Shown piece by piece: positions 1 through 9,324 of a stretch of DNA of 64,000 nucleotides. A model generated the notes under the pieces. It searched no databases, was not told where the DNA came from, and was given only the letters and a program-made list of their open reading frames with translations. A program made the position numbers and the translations under genes. Numbering within the stretch: position 1 is the stretch's first letter; the number at the start of each line of letters is the position of its first letter. Origin of the DNA: CAYWNA01 sp964459305. Its GTDB lineage: Bacteria > Planctomycetota > Planctomycetia > Pirellulales > Pirellulaceae. The DNA lies in NCBI GenBank assembly GCA_964459305.1, contig CAYWNA010000044.1:1-64000 (forward strand), given 5' to 3'.

Positions 1-234
1 AACTCCTATGGCGCCGGGGTTTCGGTTACGGGCCTGGGTTAACCAATGGAAAAACGACAGGCTGGAAGCCTATCCCACGACTTTTGTCGGCTGTATCAAT
101 CCTGGGGCAGAGACCAATTTGGCAGAGAACGGCTACCCCAAGCGTCTATCCATGTGACTCTATCCGTGTGCGTCCCGCAATTCGCTGCGCACACGGATGT
201 CGAGATTGGGCCGACATTGACCGTCCGTTGTCGC

Positions 235-522
235 TCAGGGTCCTGCTTTCTCGCCCCCCTCTTCCTCGTCGCCAACCGGCTTCGATGATGGGCCGACCGG
301 TTGATAGAATAGGGCTTCGTGGTCCGACAGGGCGTCCTGGTCCAGCAGGGTATTGAGCTTCGTCATGTCCACGTCGCGCGCCTGACCCGCAGCGCCAAGA
401 TCGGCGGAATCGGAAATGGTTCGGCTTGGCAACAGCGGTATCGCTTTCGTGACCGATCGCGCGGCAAAGAACCCGGCGAATCCCAAAACGCAGAACAGAA
501 AAATGACGTCAATCTTTCGCAT
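235..522 (-). CDS. Small single-pass membrane protein, unknown function
   Basis: This 95-residue protein starts with a short basic stretch and one hydrophobic segment (about residues 5-27), followed by a soluble acidic tail rich in D, E and G near the C-terminus. Its start codon at 522 lies inside the last codons of the large fusion gene upstream, a 14-bp overlap that implies one transcript and translational coupling. I do not recognise the family. The context suggests an accessory subunit of the FMN/iron-sulfur fusion protein, but that is inference from position only. The protein could equally be a general anchor or assembly factor. Confidence 0.6.
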   Translation of the reverse strand: MRKIDVIFLFCVLGFAGFFAARSVTKAIPLLPSRTISDSADLGAAGQARDVDMTKLNTLLDQDALSDHEALFYQPVGPSSKPVGDEEEGGEKAGP

Positions 523-3500
523 GCCTGCACCGATCGCAACACAAACAGTCTAGCTCTCCCGCCGCCCGCACTCCCAAATCACAATGTGCAGGTTCCGCTC
601 GTGGCGCCAGCCGCCTCAGGAGCTTCACCCGGCATAACAAAGCCAAGAATGCGCCGGCCGGACACAGATTTCGGCACCAGAAACGACGAAACACAAACGA
701 CAAGGCCACCAGCCCGATTGCTACACACAGAATCGCGAGATCTCGATGCGGACTGAACACCGTCAACAGTGGATCGGCCGAAAGCACGCTGCCGTCCCGC
801 GCCAGACCGGACAATACCACCAACAACGCCAGCAAACAGTACTTAACTGCCCGGCCGTAACGCCAGACCTTCTTCGGCGGATCCGTGTCCAGCCGGCCCG
901 GACGCAGATCGCCGACCAACTCCTGCAAGGCACCGAACGGGCATACGTAGCCGCAGTAAACGTTGCCTACCAGTAGCACGACGATCGGGACGACCGCCAC
1001 GAGCAGGAACGAGCCGCTCAACCAGTTGCCCGGCAGGTTGAAGCTCAAGATGGCCATCACCTGCTGAGTGGAGTATTGCAGGTTCCACCAGACTCCGGTG
1101 GCCGCGAGCGTGGTCAGTAGCAGCGCGCGTCGCACCCAAACGTTCGGAACACGCCGCACAGCGACCGCCAGACCGAGCAGCACGCCCAGGCAAACGAAGG
1201 GCAAGTCCAGGCGATGGCGGCGCACCGGTGGTGCGGTATGGACTTCCATTCCCAAGGCCGCCGAAGCAAACCGCGGGCCCGCCTGCTGGAGTGTCTGCAG
1301 GATCGCCGCAGAGGTCATGGTCGCGCCGCTCACCGCGTCAACGGCAGCAAGCTCGGCCGGATCGAAGACGTTGCGCCCCGGCAACGTTTCCAGCCATTCG
1401 CCGATGCTTTCGACGTAGGCCGGCGTTTCGTGGGAACGGACGATGCGCAGATCGCGCAACGTGCCGTCCGGGCTTGCACAGACGGCCATCTCGACCGGCC
1501 CGCCGTATCCTGAGATACCTTCGCAAAGAGAGTTGGTTCCGAACACGAAGCCGGCATCCTTTTCCTCCGATTCGGGCAACTCCCAGTAGAGAAATACTGT
1601 GCTTTCGCTCAGCGAGGCGCTTCCCATCATCAAATCGTCGCTTCCGGTCATTGCCAGCGCCGCCGCGAGCACGCGCTCCTCCGCATGTTGCGCCGCCACC
1701 GCTGCGATGATGTGGGACGCGGCCAGCACGCTGGCCGCCACTCCGAGCAGCGTATAGCCGGCCGGCCGGACCAACCGATCGAATCGGTCCGCACCGGGCG
1801 GTAGATGGCCGGAACGGGTGCGCACCACCGTGGGTACCAGATTGACGCCAACTAACAGGGCCAGCACGCACAGGGTCAGCCAAGCGCCAAGCACCGGAAG
1901 CAGCAGCCAGCCGGAAACTAGCGCTCCGACCGCCCCTCCCGAGTGATCCAGCATTTCCAGGCTGGAACCCGACGCAGCAGCCGATCGCCCAGCGGCGCGC
2001 AATCGATGCGCCCCGATGGGGAAATACACGCCGACGAAAGCGCCGCACATGGCGAACAACCCGGCGTAGATCGCGCGGTGTGCATCCTGCGGCATGGCCA
2101 TCACCAACCCGAATAGCGCCAAGTTCACCAGCAAGCAACCCGGCAACAGCCACCGCTGTTCGCCCCGCCCGTCAGCCACCAGCCGCTCGCTCACCAGACT
2201 GCCCACGAACGATCCGAACATGAATAGAGACGAAATCAAGCCGATGTGCAGGAACAAGGAGCCGAAACGGGACTGATACAGGAACATCAAGACGATGCTC
2301 AGCGCCATGCCGGCCAAGCCTGTTGCGAAGATCAACGCACGGCCATCAAACTCGGCCGCCGCAAAGGAAAAAGGGGTCAGGTACCTTTTGCCGGAATGGC
2401 CCGGAGGGTGCTTCGCACAAAAGGTACCTGCCCCCTTTTTCCGCGGATCGCCCTGCGGCGCCAGCAGATAGACCAGTCGCAAGAGCCCGTAGATCACGAT
2501 TGGACAGGCGACAATCCAAATCCCGCCGGCCCACAGGATCGGCACGTGGCGGGCAAACGACAGAATCGTGGTCCGCCGCAGGGCCCACAACAAGCTGAAC
2601 AACATCGCTTTGGGCTGCCGGTCAGTGTTCTGCAGCATGGAGGGCTCGACATCCGCCGCCGCTTCGCGGTACTTGTCCATCTGGAACTGGATGCGGTCGG
2701 GTGGGTAAAGCGACATGAGACCTTCGGGCGGGTAGACGGCTGCCGCCCCTTCGATCTTCGCGAACCGGTCGCGGAGTTCCGCCGGGGCCGTGGTTAGCGA
2801 ATCGCCGTCCGAAGCAATCAGCCAGCTTTCATCACCCGGTTTCAACACCACGTGGCGGAAGACCGATTCGAGCGTGGCCAGGGCCGAAGTGCCCACGTAG
2901 ACCAATTCGCCTCCCATGAAGTTTGCTGCGCCCGATACTCGCGAGCAAACCACGCCGCCGTCGGCCAGCGACTGCTTGGCCAAATCGGCGAATTCGCGCG
3001 TCCAGTAGCGGTTCAGGATCAGCGTGGTGGGGTCAGGCAGATTGAGCAAAACTAGATCGAACCGGCCGCGATGCATCTGCAAGTAATCTCGCACCTCGGC
3101 ATCGGGCACCACCACTTGTTGCGCAGCCGTTTTCAAATCGGCCGGCAGTCGCGACAGCAGGGCTGCCGGGTACTCTGGATCCGGGTGCAACCAAACCACC
3201 TCGCGGACCTGAGACAACTCGCGAAGACGGAGACAGATGCCCAGCGATCCGGGACCGACGACCAGCACGTTTCGCGCATCCGGATGTTGCGAGAAACTCA
3301 GGGCAATCACCTCCGAAGCATGTTCCGTGTTCGGCAGAGCCTCCGAGACGCCGCCCCACGACATGACGACGAATTGGCCTTCGCGCTGGCCGTACAGGTA
3401 CTTGGTCTGGGCCGTAGTGAAGCTGCCGCGAAACTCTTCGGGCGGCAGCAACCGGCTCCACGCCGATCGGTCGTTCCGCTTGCTCCACCGGTCGGCAAAA

Positions 3501-4156
3501 CCACTCAGCCACAACGCCGACAGACACACCAACAGCGCAAGCAAGACCATTCCTGTTGCACGCGGTCGCTGGGGCTTGGTGGCCGCGAACCAAGTGATCG
3601 CTGCCGATGCGACCAGAACCGCTGCAGCCAAACAAAAGACGCTTTCCCCTGTCACGCCTCCGGCCAACAGCGGTGTCGCCGCGATACCACCGGCAAAGCT
3701 ACCTAGCGTCTCCACGATGTACACACGCGCCGGCGGCAATGCCTGTTCGCGCTCCCACCAGCGACACGCCAGCGTGAACAGTAGCCCGGTCGTCAGGCTG
3801 ATGGGCGCATTGGCGATCAAACCCACGACAAACATGCGGCCAAACGGATAGACTTCGTAAGCGGAAACACCGCCCAACTCGCGGGCATGCGCAATCAGAG
3901 ACTGCTGCAACAAAAACGCGGGGAGGTAGAGCATCGCCGTCAGCTCAAGCCGTTCCGCCAGTCCGGGCAGGCGACCGGCCGCGACACGGCCCGCCACGGC
4001 TCCCAGGCCCACCCACAGCAGCCACGACCCGAAGAAGCTGCCCACACCCAGTTCGCTGCCTTCGAAGGCAGTCAGAAAATCCCGGAACAGCAACGTCTGC
4101 GCCACCAGGGCGAAAAAGCCCAAGCCGAAAACAACGGCGGCGCGACGATGTTTCAT
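509..4156 (-). CDS. MFS/spermidine-synthase-like + FMN-binding + NosR/NapH-type ferredoxin fusion
   Basis: This 1215-residue polytopic protein appears to be a fusion. About residues 1-225 are membrane helices like those of fused MFS/spermidine synthases. Residues about 240-475 form a Rossmann domain with the VLVVGPGSLG nucleotide loop. Residues 540-800 add more helices. Residues about 860-955 are an FMN-binding domain with the SGATMTS motif, whose Thr is the covalent FMN site in NqrC/RnfG/NosR proteins. Residues 985-1215 hold helices with cysteine motifs YCGYVCP, CRNLCP and CLCCDRC, typical of NosR/NapH electron-transfer proteins. I chose the start at 4156 because GGAGG lies 4 nt upstream; a longer frame extends to 4210. 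A palindromic repeat is embedded at residues 572-597. The predicted role is membrane electron transfer. The substrate, and any aminopropyl transfer activity, are unknown. Confidence 0.8.
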   Translation of the reverse strand: MKHRRAAVVFGLGFFALVAQTLLFRDFLTAFEGSELGVGSFFGSWLLWVGLGAVAGRVAAGRLPGLAERLELTAMLYLPAFLLQQSLIAHARELGGVSAYEVYPFGRMFVVGLIANAPISLTTGLLFTLACRWWEREQALPPARVYIVETLGSFAGGIAATPLLAGGVTGESVFCLAAAVLVASAAITWFAATKPQRPRATGMVLLALLVCLSALWLSGFADRWSKRNDRSAWSRLLPPEEFRGSFTTAQTKYLYGQREGQFVVMSWGGVSEALPNTEHASEVIALSFSQHPDARNVLVVGPGSLGICLRLRELSQVREVVWLHPDPEYPAALLSRLPADLKTAAQQVVVPDAEVRDYLQMHRGRFDLVLLNLPDPTTLILNRYWTREFADLAKQSLADGGVVCSRVSGAANFMGGELVYVGTSALATLESVFRHVVLKPGDESWLIASDGDSLTTAPAELRDRFAKIEGAAAVYPPEGLMSLYPPDRIQFQMDKYREAAADVEPSMLQNTDRQPKAMLFSLLWALRRTTILSFARHVPILWAGGIWIVACPIVIYGLLRLVYLLAPQGDPRKKGAGTFCAKHPPGHSGKRYLTPFSFAAAEFDGRALIFATGLAGMALSIVLMFLYQSRFGSLFLHIGLISSLFMFGSFVGSLVSERLVADGRGEQRWLLPGCLLVNLALFGLVMAMPQDAHRAIYAGLFAMCGAFVGVYFPIGAHRLRAAGRSAAASGSSLEMLDHSGGAVGALVSGWLLLPVLGAWLTLCVLALLVGVNLVPTVVRTRSGHLPPGADRFDRLVRPAGYTLLGVAASVLAASHIIAAVAAQHAEERVLAAALAMTGSDDLMMGSASLSESTVFLYWELPESEEKDAGFVFGTNSLCEGISGYGGPVEMAVCASPDGTLRDLRIVRSHETPAYVESIGEWLETLPGRNVFDPAELAAVDAVSGATMTSAAILQTLQQAGPRFASAALGMEVHTAPPVRRHRLDLPFVCLGVLLGLAVAVRRVPNVWVRRALLLTTLAATGVWWNLQYSTQQVMAILSFNLPGNWLSGSFLLVAVVPIVVLLVGNVYCGYVCPFGALQELVGDLRPGRLDTDPPKKVWRYGRAVKYCLLALLVVLSGLARDGSVLSADPLLTVFSPHRDLAILCVAIGLVALSFVFRRFWCRNLCPAGAFLALLCRVKLLRRLAPRAEPAHCDLGVRAAGELDCLCCDRCRHAKD
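2366..2442. repeat. Palindromic repeat (GGTACC type) inside a gene
   Basis: Two 25-nt arms (2366-2390 and 2418-2442) are inverted copies with 24 of 25 matches; each contains the core AGGTACCTTTTG. A 27-nt spacer separates them. The element lies inside the fusion gene and is read through as a hydrophilic, basic linker of about 26 residues between membrane helices. It resembles REP/MITE-type elements. I saw no clear target duplication. Confidence 0.85.
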
Positions 4157-4627
4157 AGTGCCTCCAAGCTCCACACGCGTCGAATGGCCAAGGTACCAGC
4201 GGTGATTCAATAAACGAGGCGAGAAAGTAGGTCTTCCCGGCAGTTGGCGGCGTAGCCACAGGGGCGCGCTAGATAATTCTTGAGCGCCGCGAGGGCCGCG
4301 GCAAACCAGAAGAACCTACGTTGTTGTACCTTGGAATCGATCTTCATCGCAAGCAGATGACGGTATCTCTTCGCAATTGTTCTCAATGCGGATCGCGAGG
4401 CAACGCGCAGAATTCGTGAGTGAGAGTCAACGATCCAGTTGTGCAGATCGCCGGGTGTGGAGATTCGTTGGACTCATCGTTGGTAGCCGGAGTGGCTTGC
4501 ACTGGAAAATGCAACGGCCCTTCATCCCCACATACTAGCGGCTTGCTTTGGCCCGCCCTCGGGCGCTGTCGAAATCTGCCATTGGTCGTTGGGCCGACTG
4601 AATTCACAAAGGGCGGGGGCGGATCAT
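4157..4627. other. Divergent intergenic region
   Basis: This stretch separates the start of the minus-strand fusion gene from the plus-strand TonB-like gene. It must hold both promoters, but I cannot assign -35/-10 boxes with confidence. A G-rich run just before 4628 may act as a ribosome binding site. Confidence 0.4.
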
Positions 4628-5539
4628 ATGGCAGGTGGATGCCATATTGTCGATAATATTACGATGTTCGATTCCCACGAACCACCGAGACACGCAAGCC
4701 TGCGATACCAGATGTCTGGTCTGGTGGTTTCGCTCGTGCTCCATGTGGGTCTGCTCGCGGCCTTGATCGTCGTCTCGTGGCGACCCTGGTGGTTCGATGC
4801 TCGGGCCGCTCGCGAAGCGCGAGTCATCCACGTCACCTATTCCACCGAGGCCGAGCAGGATTCGTCGCCTGACGAGACGACTCCCGAAGTGCGGATAATT
4901 TCCGATCCGGCCGATGTTACGAGCGAGATGGTTGAGACCAGACTGGACGAGGTCGTCGAGGGATCGAAAGAGCTGAACGACGAAGAGAAACTCGACAGAT
5001 TGGATCAACTATCCGATCGCCTGACGCAAGTCTCCAGCGAAGCTTCCATCAATGCAATGGCCAGCGCGCTCCAGGCGATGTTGGGAACGGAAGGCCGGGC
5101 CCAGAAGCCGGCCGAGGAGCCGGTCGGTGGGGATTTTGATTTTGACACCGCCCAGTTTCACGACATCCAGCGAATCCCCAAAGAAGACGGCGGCTGGCGA
5201 TATGTTTCCGTGCTATTGGACGCAGAAGGCCGTACGATCGAAGTCGAGATAAGCGAGGAAGACGGCCAGCTAGTCTACGAGACGATGAAGCGAATCAAGT
5301 CCAATCCGCTACTCGCACAGGTATATCGTCAGATCGCCATGCCACTGTTTGACCGAATGCTGGCCGGCATGCGCGGCGTGGCCGACGCCGCCGACCAGTT
5401 GGAGAAGGCGACAAGCGAAAGCCAAGGGTCAAATGACGAGACGTCAGCCCCTGAACCACCGGATGCAGAGACGGAAAACCCCTTTGCAGACGCCGCGGTG
5501 GTCGCAGAAGACACCGTGTTAGGTCAGGGCTCGCCATGA
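4628..5539 (+). CDS. TonB-like single-pass membrane protein
   Basis: The protein is about 303 residues. It has a short N-terminal cytoplasmic part, one hydrophobic segment with the pattern SLVLH (SxxxH, as in the TonB membrane helix), then a long acidic periplasmic region with a coiled-coil-like middle and an acidic tail. A region around YVSVLLDAEGRTIEVEI could be a small beta domain, but I do not see a clear TonB C-terminal domain. ATG 4628 is preceded by a G-rich sequence; ATG 4664 is an alternative and a TTG at 4589 is less likely. The gene stands alone on the plus strand. An energy-transducer role is inference from topology and the SxxxH pattern. Confidence 0.6.
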   Translation: MAGGCHIVDNITMFDSHEPPRHASLRYQMSGLVVSLVLHVGLLAALIVVSWRPWWFDARAAREARVIHVTYSTEAEQDSSPDETTPEVRIISDPADVTSEMVETRLDEVVEGSKELNDEEKLDRLDQLSDRLTQVSSEASINAMASALQAMLGTEGRAQKPAEEPVGGDFDFDTAQFHDIQRIPKEDGGWRYVSVLLDAEGRTIEVEISEEDGQLVYETMKRIKSNPLLAQVYRQIAMPLFDRMLAGMRGVADAADQLEKATSESQGSNDETSAPEPPDAETENPFADAAVVAEDTVLGQGSP

Positions 5540-5602
5540 CGGGACAGCGGGATGCACAGGTGGGCAAGGTCGTCTAACGAGGAAGAAGTTCTACAACACA
5601 GC

Positions 5603-6700
5603 CTAGAAAACCATGCCGCCTCTCAGTAGAACGGTGTCATTCAGTTTGAGTTCCGTCGCGGTGGAAGTGAATTCCAATTCTCGCTCGAAGACATAACCCA
5701 CTTCGAACCGAATACCTGCTCCGCCGTTCGCTTTGCGTTCCCAGCCCAACATCAGACGCCAGTCCAACATGTCCAGCGTCTCTCGGCCGCCCGCCGGCCG
5801 CGCGATCGACCACGTATTGCCGCCGAACCCACCGGCCAAGTAGAGCCAGTTTTCGAATCCCAGACCCCAGGAATATCGTCGGGCTATTTTCGCTTTTGGG
5901 AAGATCAGTTCGAAGTTCAAATCATCGTTGGGCATCCATATGATTCCGGCTGCGGGAAGCACCTTGGTATGCAGTCGATTCAGATAGAGTGCGCCCAGCA
6001 CGAGCTGCAGTCGCTCCGGTACCCAGTCGTATCGCGCGATGCCGCGGCCGGTCAATCGAAACTCATCGTCTCCCTCGCCCTCGAAATCACTATACCACCC
6101 CGGGGCAACCGAGATCATGGCGCGTAATCGCTCGCCCACTTTAGGCAGCCACATGAAATCGAAATACGTGGCGTATAGTCGAGGCGGCAGCCCGGCGATG
6201 GTGGGTGCGTCCAGGAAATGCATCTCCAGCGTGGGTATCAATAGCAGCGGCATTTCCGTCGTCGGCGCGGGCACGGCAAATGCCGCAAATAACTCTGTCT
6301 CAAAGATGCCGACGCCGTCAGAACCATCGCGGACGATCTCGGTGCCGGTCAGTGACAGCTTCTGAAAGAAGCCCTTTTTGTGCTCGGTCAGATGCGGCTG
6401 CTGTGGGGCCAAGACATCATTGGGGACGCGATATTCGGATGGATCGGCGGCAAGGCGGAAGGTCGGTTCCTGGCCGTGCAACCCGTGGCCGATCATCGGC
6501 ACGACATCGATCGCCGGTAGGCGCCGAATGATTTCGGGCGGTTGGGCCGACGCATATCCGCCAAACGCGGCAACGAGAACCACAAGGGTAAACGCGGCAG
6601 AGACGCGATGTGCTGCGGTGACAAGAGCCACGACATTCTTCCAAACGCGGCGGTGAGGCCAGAAAGTACGTCGGGCTTTCCAGGCCGACGTACACGACAC
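5603..6700 (-). CDS. Outer-membrane beta-barrel protein, DUF6268-like
   Basis: The protein is 365 residues from a GTG start. The N-terminus has a basic region and a hydrophobic signal segment ending near YASAQ. The rest is rich in alternating hydrophobic and polar residues with many aromatics, and the last residue is Phe (LLRGGMVF), as expected for a Bam-assembled barrel. It resembles the planctomycete DUF6268 barrel family. The start lies 6 nt after the stop of the upstream gene, whose C-terminus (MLRGGLAF) is nearly the same, so the two are tandem paralogues in one operon. Substrate unknown. Confidence 0.65.
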   Translation of the reverse strand: MSCTSAWKARRTFWPHRRVWKNVVALVTAAHRVSAAFTLVVLVAAFGGYASAQPPEIIRRLPAIDVVPMIGHGLHGQEPTFRLAADPSEYRVPNDVLAPQQPHLTEHKKGFFQKLSLTGTEIVRDGSDGVGIFETELFAAFAVPAPTTEMPLLLIPTLEMHFLDAPTIAGLPPRLYATYFDFMWLPKVGERLRAMISVAPGWYSDFEGEGDDEFRLTGRGIARYDWVPERLQLVLGALYLNRLHTKVLPAAGIIWMPNDDLNFELIFPKAKIARRYSWGLGFENWLYLAGGFGGNTWSIARPAGGRETLDMLDWRLMLGWERKANGGAGIRFEVGYVFERELEFTSTATELKLNDTVLLRGGMVF

Positions 6701-6706
6701 GCGACC

Positions 6707-8026
6707 CTAGAATGCGAGGCCGCCTCGCAACATGATGGTGTCATTCAGACTCTGACTACCCACCCCGACAGCAATGACCTCGCGGTCCCAAACGTAGCCG
6801 ACTTCGAAGAAGGCCCGACGCTGTCCGATGCCACCTGTCGCTGCAGGCCCCACTTCGATTCCCAAGACCACACGAATGTCGTTGATATCCACCAGCGACT
6901 CCGCGTTCGTGATGTCGTCGCGCAGAGTCCAAACACCGCCGCCGTATTCCGCGCCAACGTACCACCACAGGTCTGAATTGCCCAAGGTTGTCAAGTAAGT
7001 CGCGAACTTCGGCTGCGGGAAGTAGATGTCAAACCTGGTTTGCGGATTCGGCGTCCACAAGATACCTCCCGCTGGGAGGAGCTTGATGTTGCCTCGGTTG
7101 ATATATTCGGCGCCCGCCTTAACCGCCACGGTCGGAGTCAGGTTGTATCGCATGAGGGCGACGCCCATCGGGCGAAGGCTGTCACGCCGGATATGCTCGA
7201 AGTCGGTGTACACGCCGACGCGGCCGGACAGTTCGAGGCCAAACAGGCGATTCGGATCCGATTTCCATCCGAGATCCAGAAACGCGCTATAACCTTTGGA
7301 CGGGAATGCAAACGCGGCCCCCGCTGGACCGCTCCACAGGTGCAATCCAAATCCCGGCGATACGAACCAGGGCTGCCCACTCCAGAAGAAATTCGGTAAT
7401 ACTGCCGTTGTGGTGACGAACGAGTCGTTGACCCGCATCTTATCGTTCCCGCCATCACTCAGCAGCCAGGCATGACTCAAGCTCGTATTCTGGAACAACC
7501 TCGTGGGACTTCCGTAGGTTGGCGTGCCCACCGGCTGACGTCCACCAAACAAACCGGGAAACAGGACCGGGGGGTTCTGTGCCCCAAAGCCAGGATTGGC
7601 CTGCCCGTAGCCCGGTTGCGGCAACAGCGGCTGGGGCTGACCGTACCCATACGGCTGCGTGTAACCGGGGACCGCACCGCCGTACGTAGACGCCGGTGGT
7701 GAACTCAATAGCGACGGTGGCTGGAGCGATGCACCCGGCTGTGATGAATACGGGTCAAACGTTGGCTGCTGTAACGTCGAAGTGGGCCCCGGCGAGCCGG
7801 TTGATGGGATCGGCGTCAAGGGCGGGCTGCCAGTGAGCGGCAGCACAGGATTTCGCGTGCCGGAGCCTTGCTGAGCCCATGCCGGACTTGCCATCATCGC
7901 AAGACAGGCGGACACCAGCAGGCTACACGGGAGTTTTCGCAGGTTTCGCAGCACGGGCTCAAGCCATGAATGAAGAGAATTGCGTGACGATACAAGTCCT
8001 TTGCGACGGGGGTGGTTAAGTATCAA
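6707..8026 (-). CDS. Outer-membrane beta-barrel protein with Pro/Gln-rich N-terminal region
   Basis: The protein is up to 439 residues. A signal peptide ends near MASPAWAQ. A low-complexity region of roughly 130 residues rich in P, Q, G, S and Y follows (for example GYGQPQPLLPQPGYGQ), then a barrel-like C-terminal half ending in Phe. The C-terminal half matches the downstream paralogue in its final strands. The true start is uncertain: the longest frame begins at a TTG at 8026, and a GTG just before LRNLRKLPCS would give a normal signal peptide. The Pro/Gln-rich segment may span the periplasm or bind the cell wall; this is inference. Confidence 0.65.
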   Translation of the reverse strand: MILNHPRRKGLVSSRNSLHSWLEPVLRNLRKLPCSLLVSACLAMMASPAWAQQGSGTRNPVLPLTGSPPLTPIPSTGSPGPTSTLQQPTFDPYSSQPGASLQPPSLLSSPPASTYGGAVPGYTQPYGYGQPQPLLPQPGYGQANPGFGAQNPPVLFPGLFGGRQPVGTPTYGSPTRLFQNTSLSHAWLLSDGGNDKMRVNDSFVTTTAVLPNFFWSGQPWFVSPGFGLHLWSGPAGAAFAFPSKGYSAFLDLGWKSDPNRLFGLELSGRVGVYTDFEHIRRDSLRPMGVALMRYNLTPTVAVKAGAEYINRGNIKLLPAGGILWTPNPQTRFDIYFPQPKFATYLTTLGNSDLWWYVGAEYGGGVWTLRDDITNAESLVDINDIRVVLGIEVGPAATGGIGQRRAFFEVGYVWDREVIAVGVGSQSLNDTIMLRGGLAF

Positions 8027-8146
8027 GACGCCTCAGTCCGGTCAAGAGCGATTTACCAGGCTCGCTTGCGACTTGGACAAGATACTGTCATCGCTAGCAA
8101 AAGGTCTCCGGTTCGAGACCGCGCTGTCTGCTTGCGGGTTTGGCGG

Positions 8147-8198
8147 GTTGGAGTTCGAGCTTTGGCCCGTTCTTGCAGCCTGGAGGCTGCACTCCAAC
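8147..8198. repeat. Palindromic repeat with GCAGCCT/AGGCTGC core
   Basis: Outer arms GTTGGAGT (8147-8154) and ACTCCAAC (8191-8198) enclose an inner palindrome GCAGCCTGGAGGCTGC (8175-8190). It lies between the DUF1573 gene and the barrel pair, all on the minus strand, so it could act as an mRNA 3'-end structure or be a REP-type element. Confidence 0.6.
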
Positions 8199-8337
8199 GA
8201 CAAGACGGATTTCGTCTGTTGAAGGTTGGACGGAGCGAATCACGATGTTGCCAGACAATCATCATGCCCGGAAGAAAGAAGACAACATCATGCGGGGGCA
8301 GACAACAAAGCAACTGCCACGCGTTGAAAGTCGGCCA

Positions 8338-9324
8338 CTATGGCGTTATCGTCGCCGTGGCAGTGCATTCGGCCGATAGACCGCTGCCCAGGTCGGTTTC
8401 GATCTTGATCTTTTGGACAATTTTGCCCGTGTGTCTATCGGCCGTGTACTCCACGGGGACAAAATGCAGAGTCTTGTGCGCGCTCGACGGCTGTTCGAAA
8501 GAAAAGGCTTCGTGATTGCATCGGACGGCGACAATGCGGAATGGTTCGTTGCCCCGCACAACCAATCGTTTCTTCGCCGTTTCGCCTGGCCGCAGTACGC
8601 CAAGAAACAGCGACGCCGGGCTAACGGTCAGCGGCGACTTGACACGGCCTTCCACCGGCAGAGAAACGGTTTTTGCACCAGAGTCGTTTGTGACGATGGC
8701 TAGTTGATCTTGAATGTAGTCAACTCCCGAACCCGGTTTGAGACGGACGACCATCGCGTACGTGACTTTTCCGCTGCCCCGATACTTCTCCTCCAGTTCG
8801 ACTTCGAAAAACTGATTCGCGCTGCGCACATCGACGATCTCCCAATCATTGCGGCCGGCGTAACTGATGCTGACTGAGGCTTCCGCGCCTTTGCCGGCAT
8901 CAATGGAGCCGAAATTGATCACACCGGGTGTGAACACGACGTCGCTGCGGATGTAACTGCTGACCGTGAGTTGAACCTCGGCATAGTACGGTTTATCGAT
9001 GATCACCGTGATCGTGGAACTCTTGGCGCCCAGGTAGGAATTGGTGTTGAGAACCGCAAGGATTTGCCCTTCCTCGTACGTTTTCACCAGATCTTCCTTG
9101 ACTTTCACGGTGGTACAGCCACATGTGGAACGAGTACCCGCGATGTGGATATCTTCCTTGTAGGCATTCGTGAACTTGAAGGCAAACTCCTGCTTCGAAC
9201 CTCGGGCGACCGTGCCGAAGTTGTGCTTGGTCGTTTTGAATATCTTCTTGGCCCAGTCTTGGGCCAATGCGTCTGTGGCGGCGGCCAGCAACAACGCTAG
9301 TACCAGGGCAGTGACACGATTCAC
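8338..9324 (-). CDS. DUF1573 secreted protein
   Basis: The protein is about 328 residues from a GTG at 9324, which has GGGAGG 9 nt upstream; an in-frame GTG at 9348 is less likely. The N-terminus is a signal peptide ending at DALAQ. The first Ig-like domain contains the pattern NFGTVARGS, then TCGCT, characteristic of DUF1573. Second and third Ig-like (ASPM/SPD-2/Hydin-like) repeats follow at about residues 130-225 and 230-320. The family is abundant in planctomycetes and Bacteroidetes and is thought to be cell-surface or periplasmic; its molecular role is unknown. It stands alone on its transcript. Confidence 0.8.
   Translation of the reverse strand: MNRVTALVLALLLAAATDALAQDWAKKIFKTTKHNFGTVARGSKQEFAFKFTNAYKEDIHIAGTRSTCGCTTVKVKEDLVKTYEEGQILAVLNTNSYLGAKSSTITVIIDKPYYAEVQLTVSSYIRSDVVFTPGVINFGSIDAGKGAEASVSISYAGRNDWEIVDVRSANQFFEVELEEKYRGSGKVTYAMVVRLKPGSGVDYIQDQLAIVTNDSGAKTVSLPVEGRVKSPLTVSPASLFLGVLRPGETAKKRLVVRGNEPFRIVAVRCNHEAFSFEQPSSAHKTLHFVPVEYTADRHTGKIVQKIKIETDLGSGLSAECTATATITP

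Noticed and set aside
46..356. Two overlapping plus-strand open frames at the left edge
   Set aside because: No family resemblance, and they overlap the end of the small membrane protein gene in antisense.
8100..8125. tRNA-like GGTTCGAGACC segment
   Set aside because: Only a T-arm-like fragment is seen; no acceptor stem, D-arm or anticodon arm can be folded around it.
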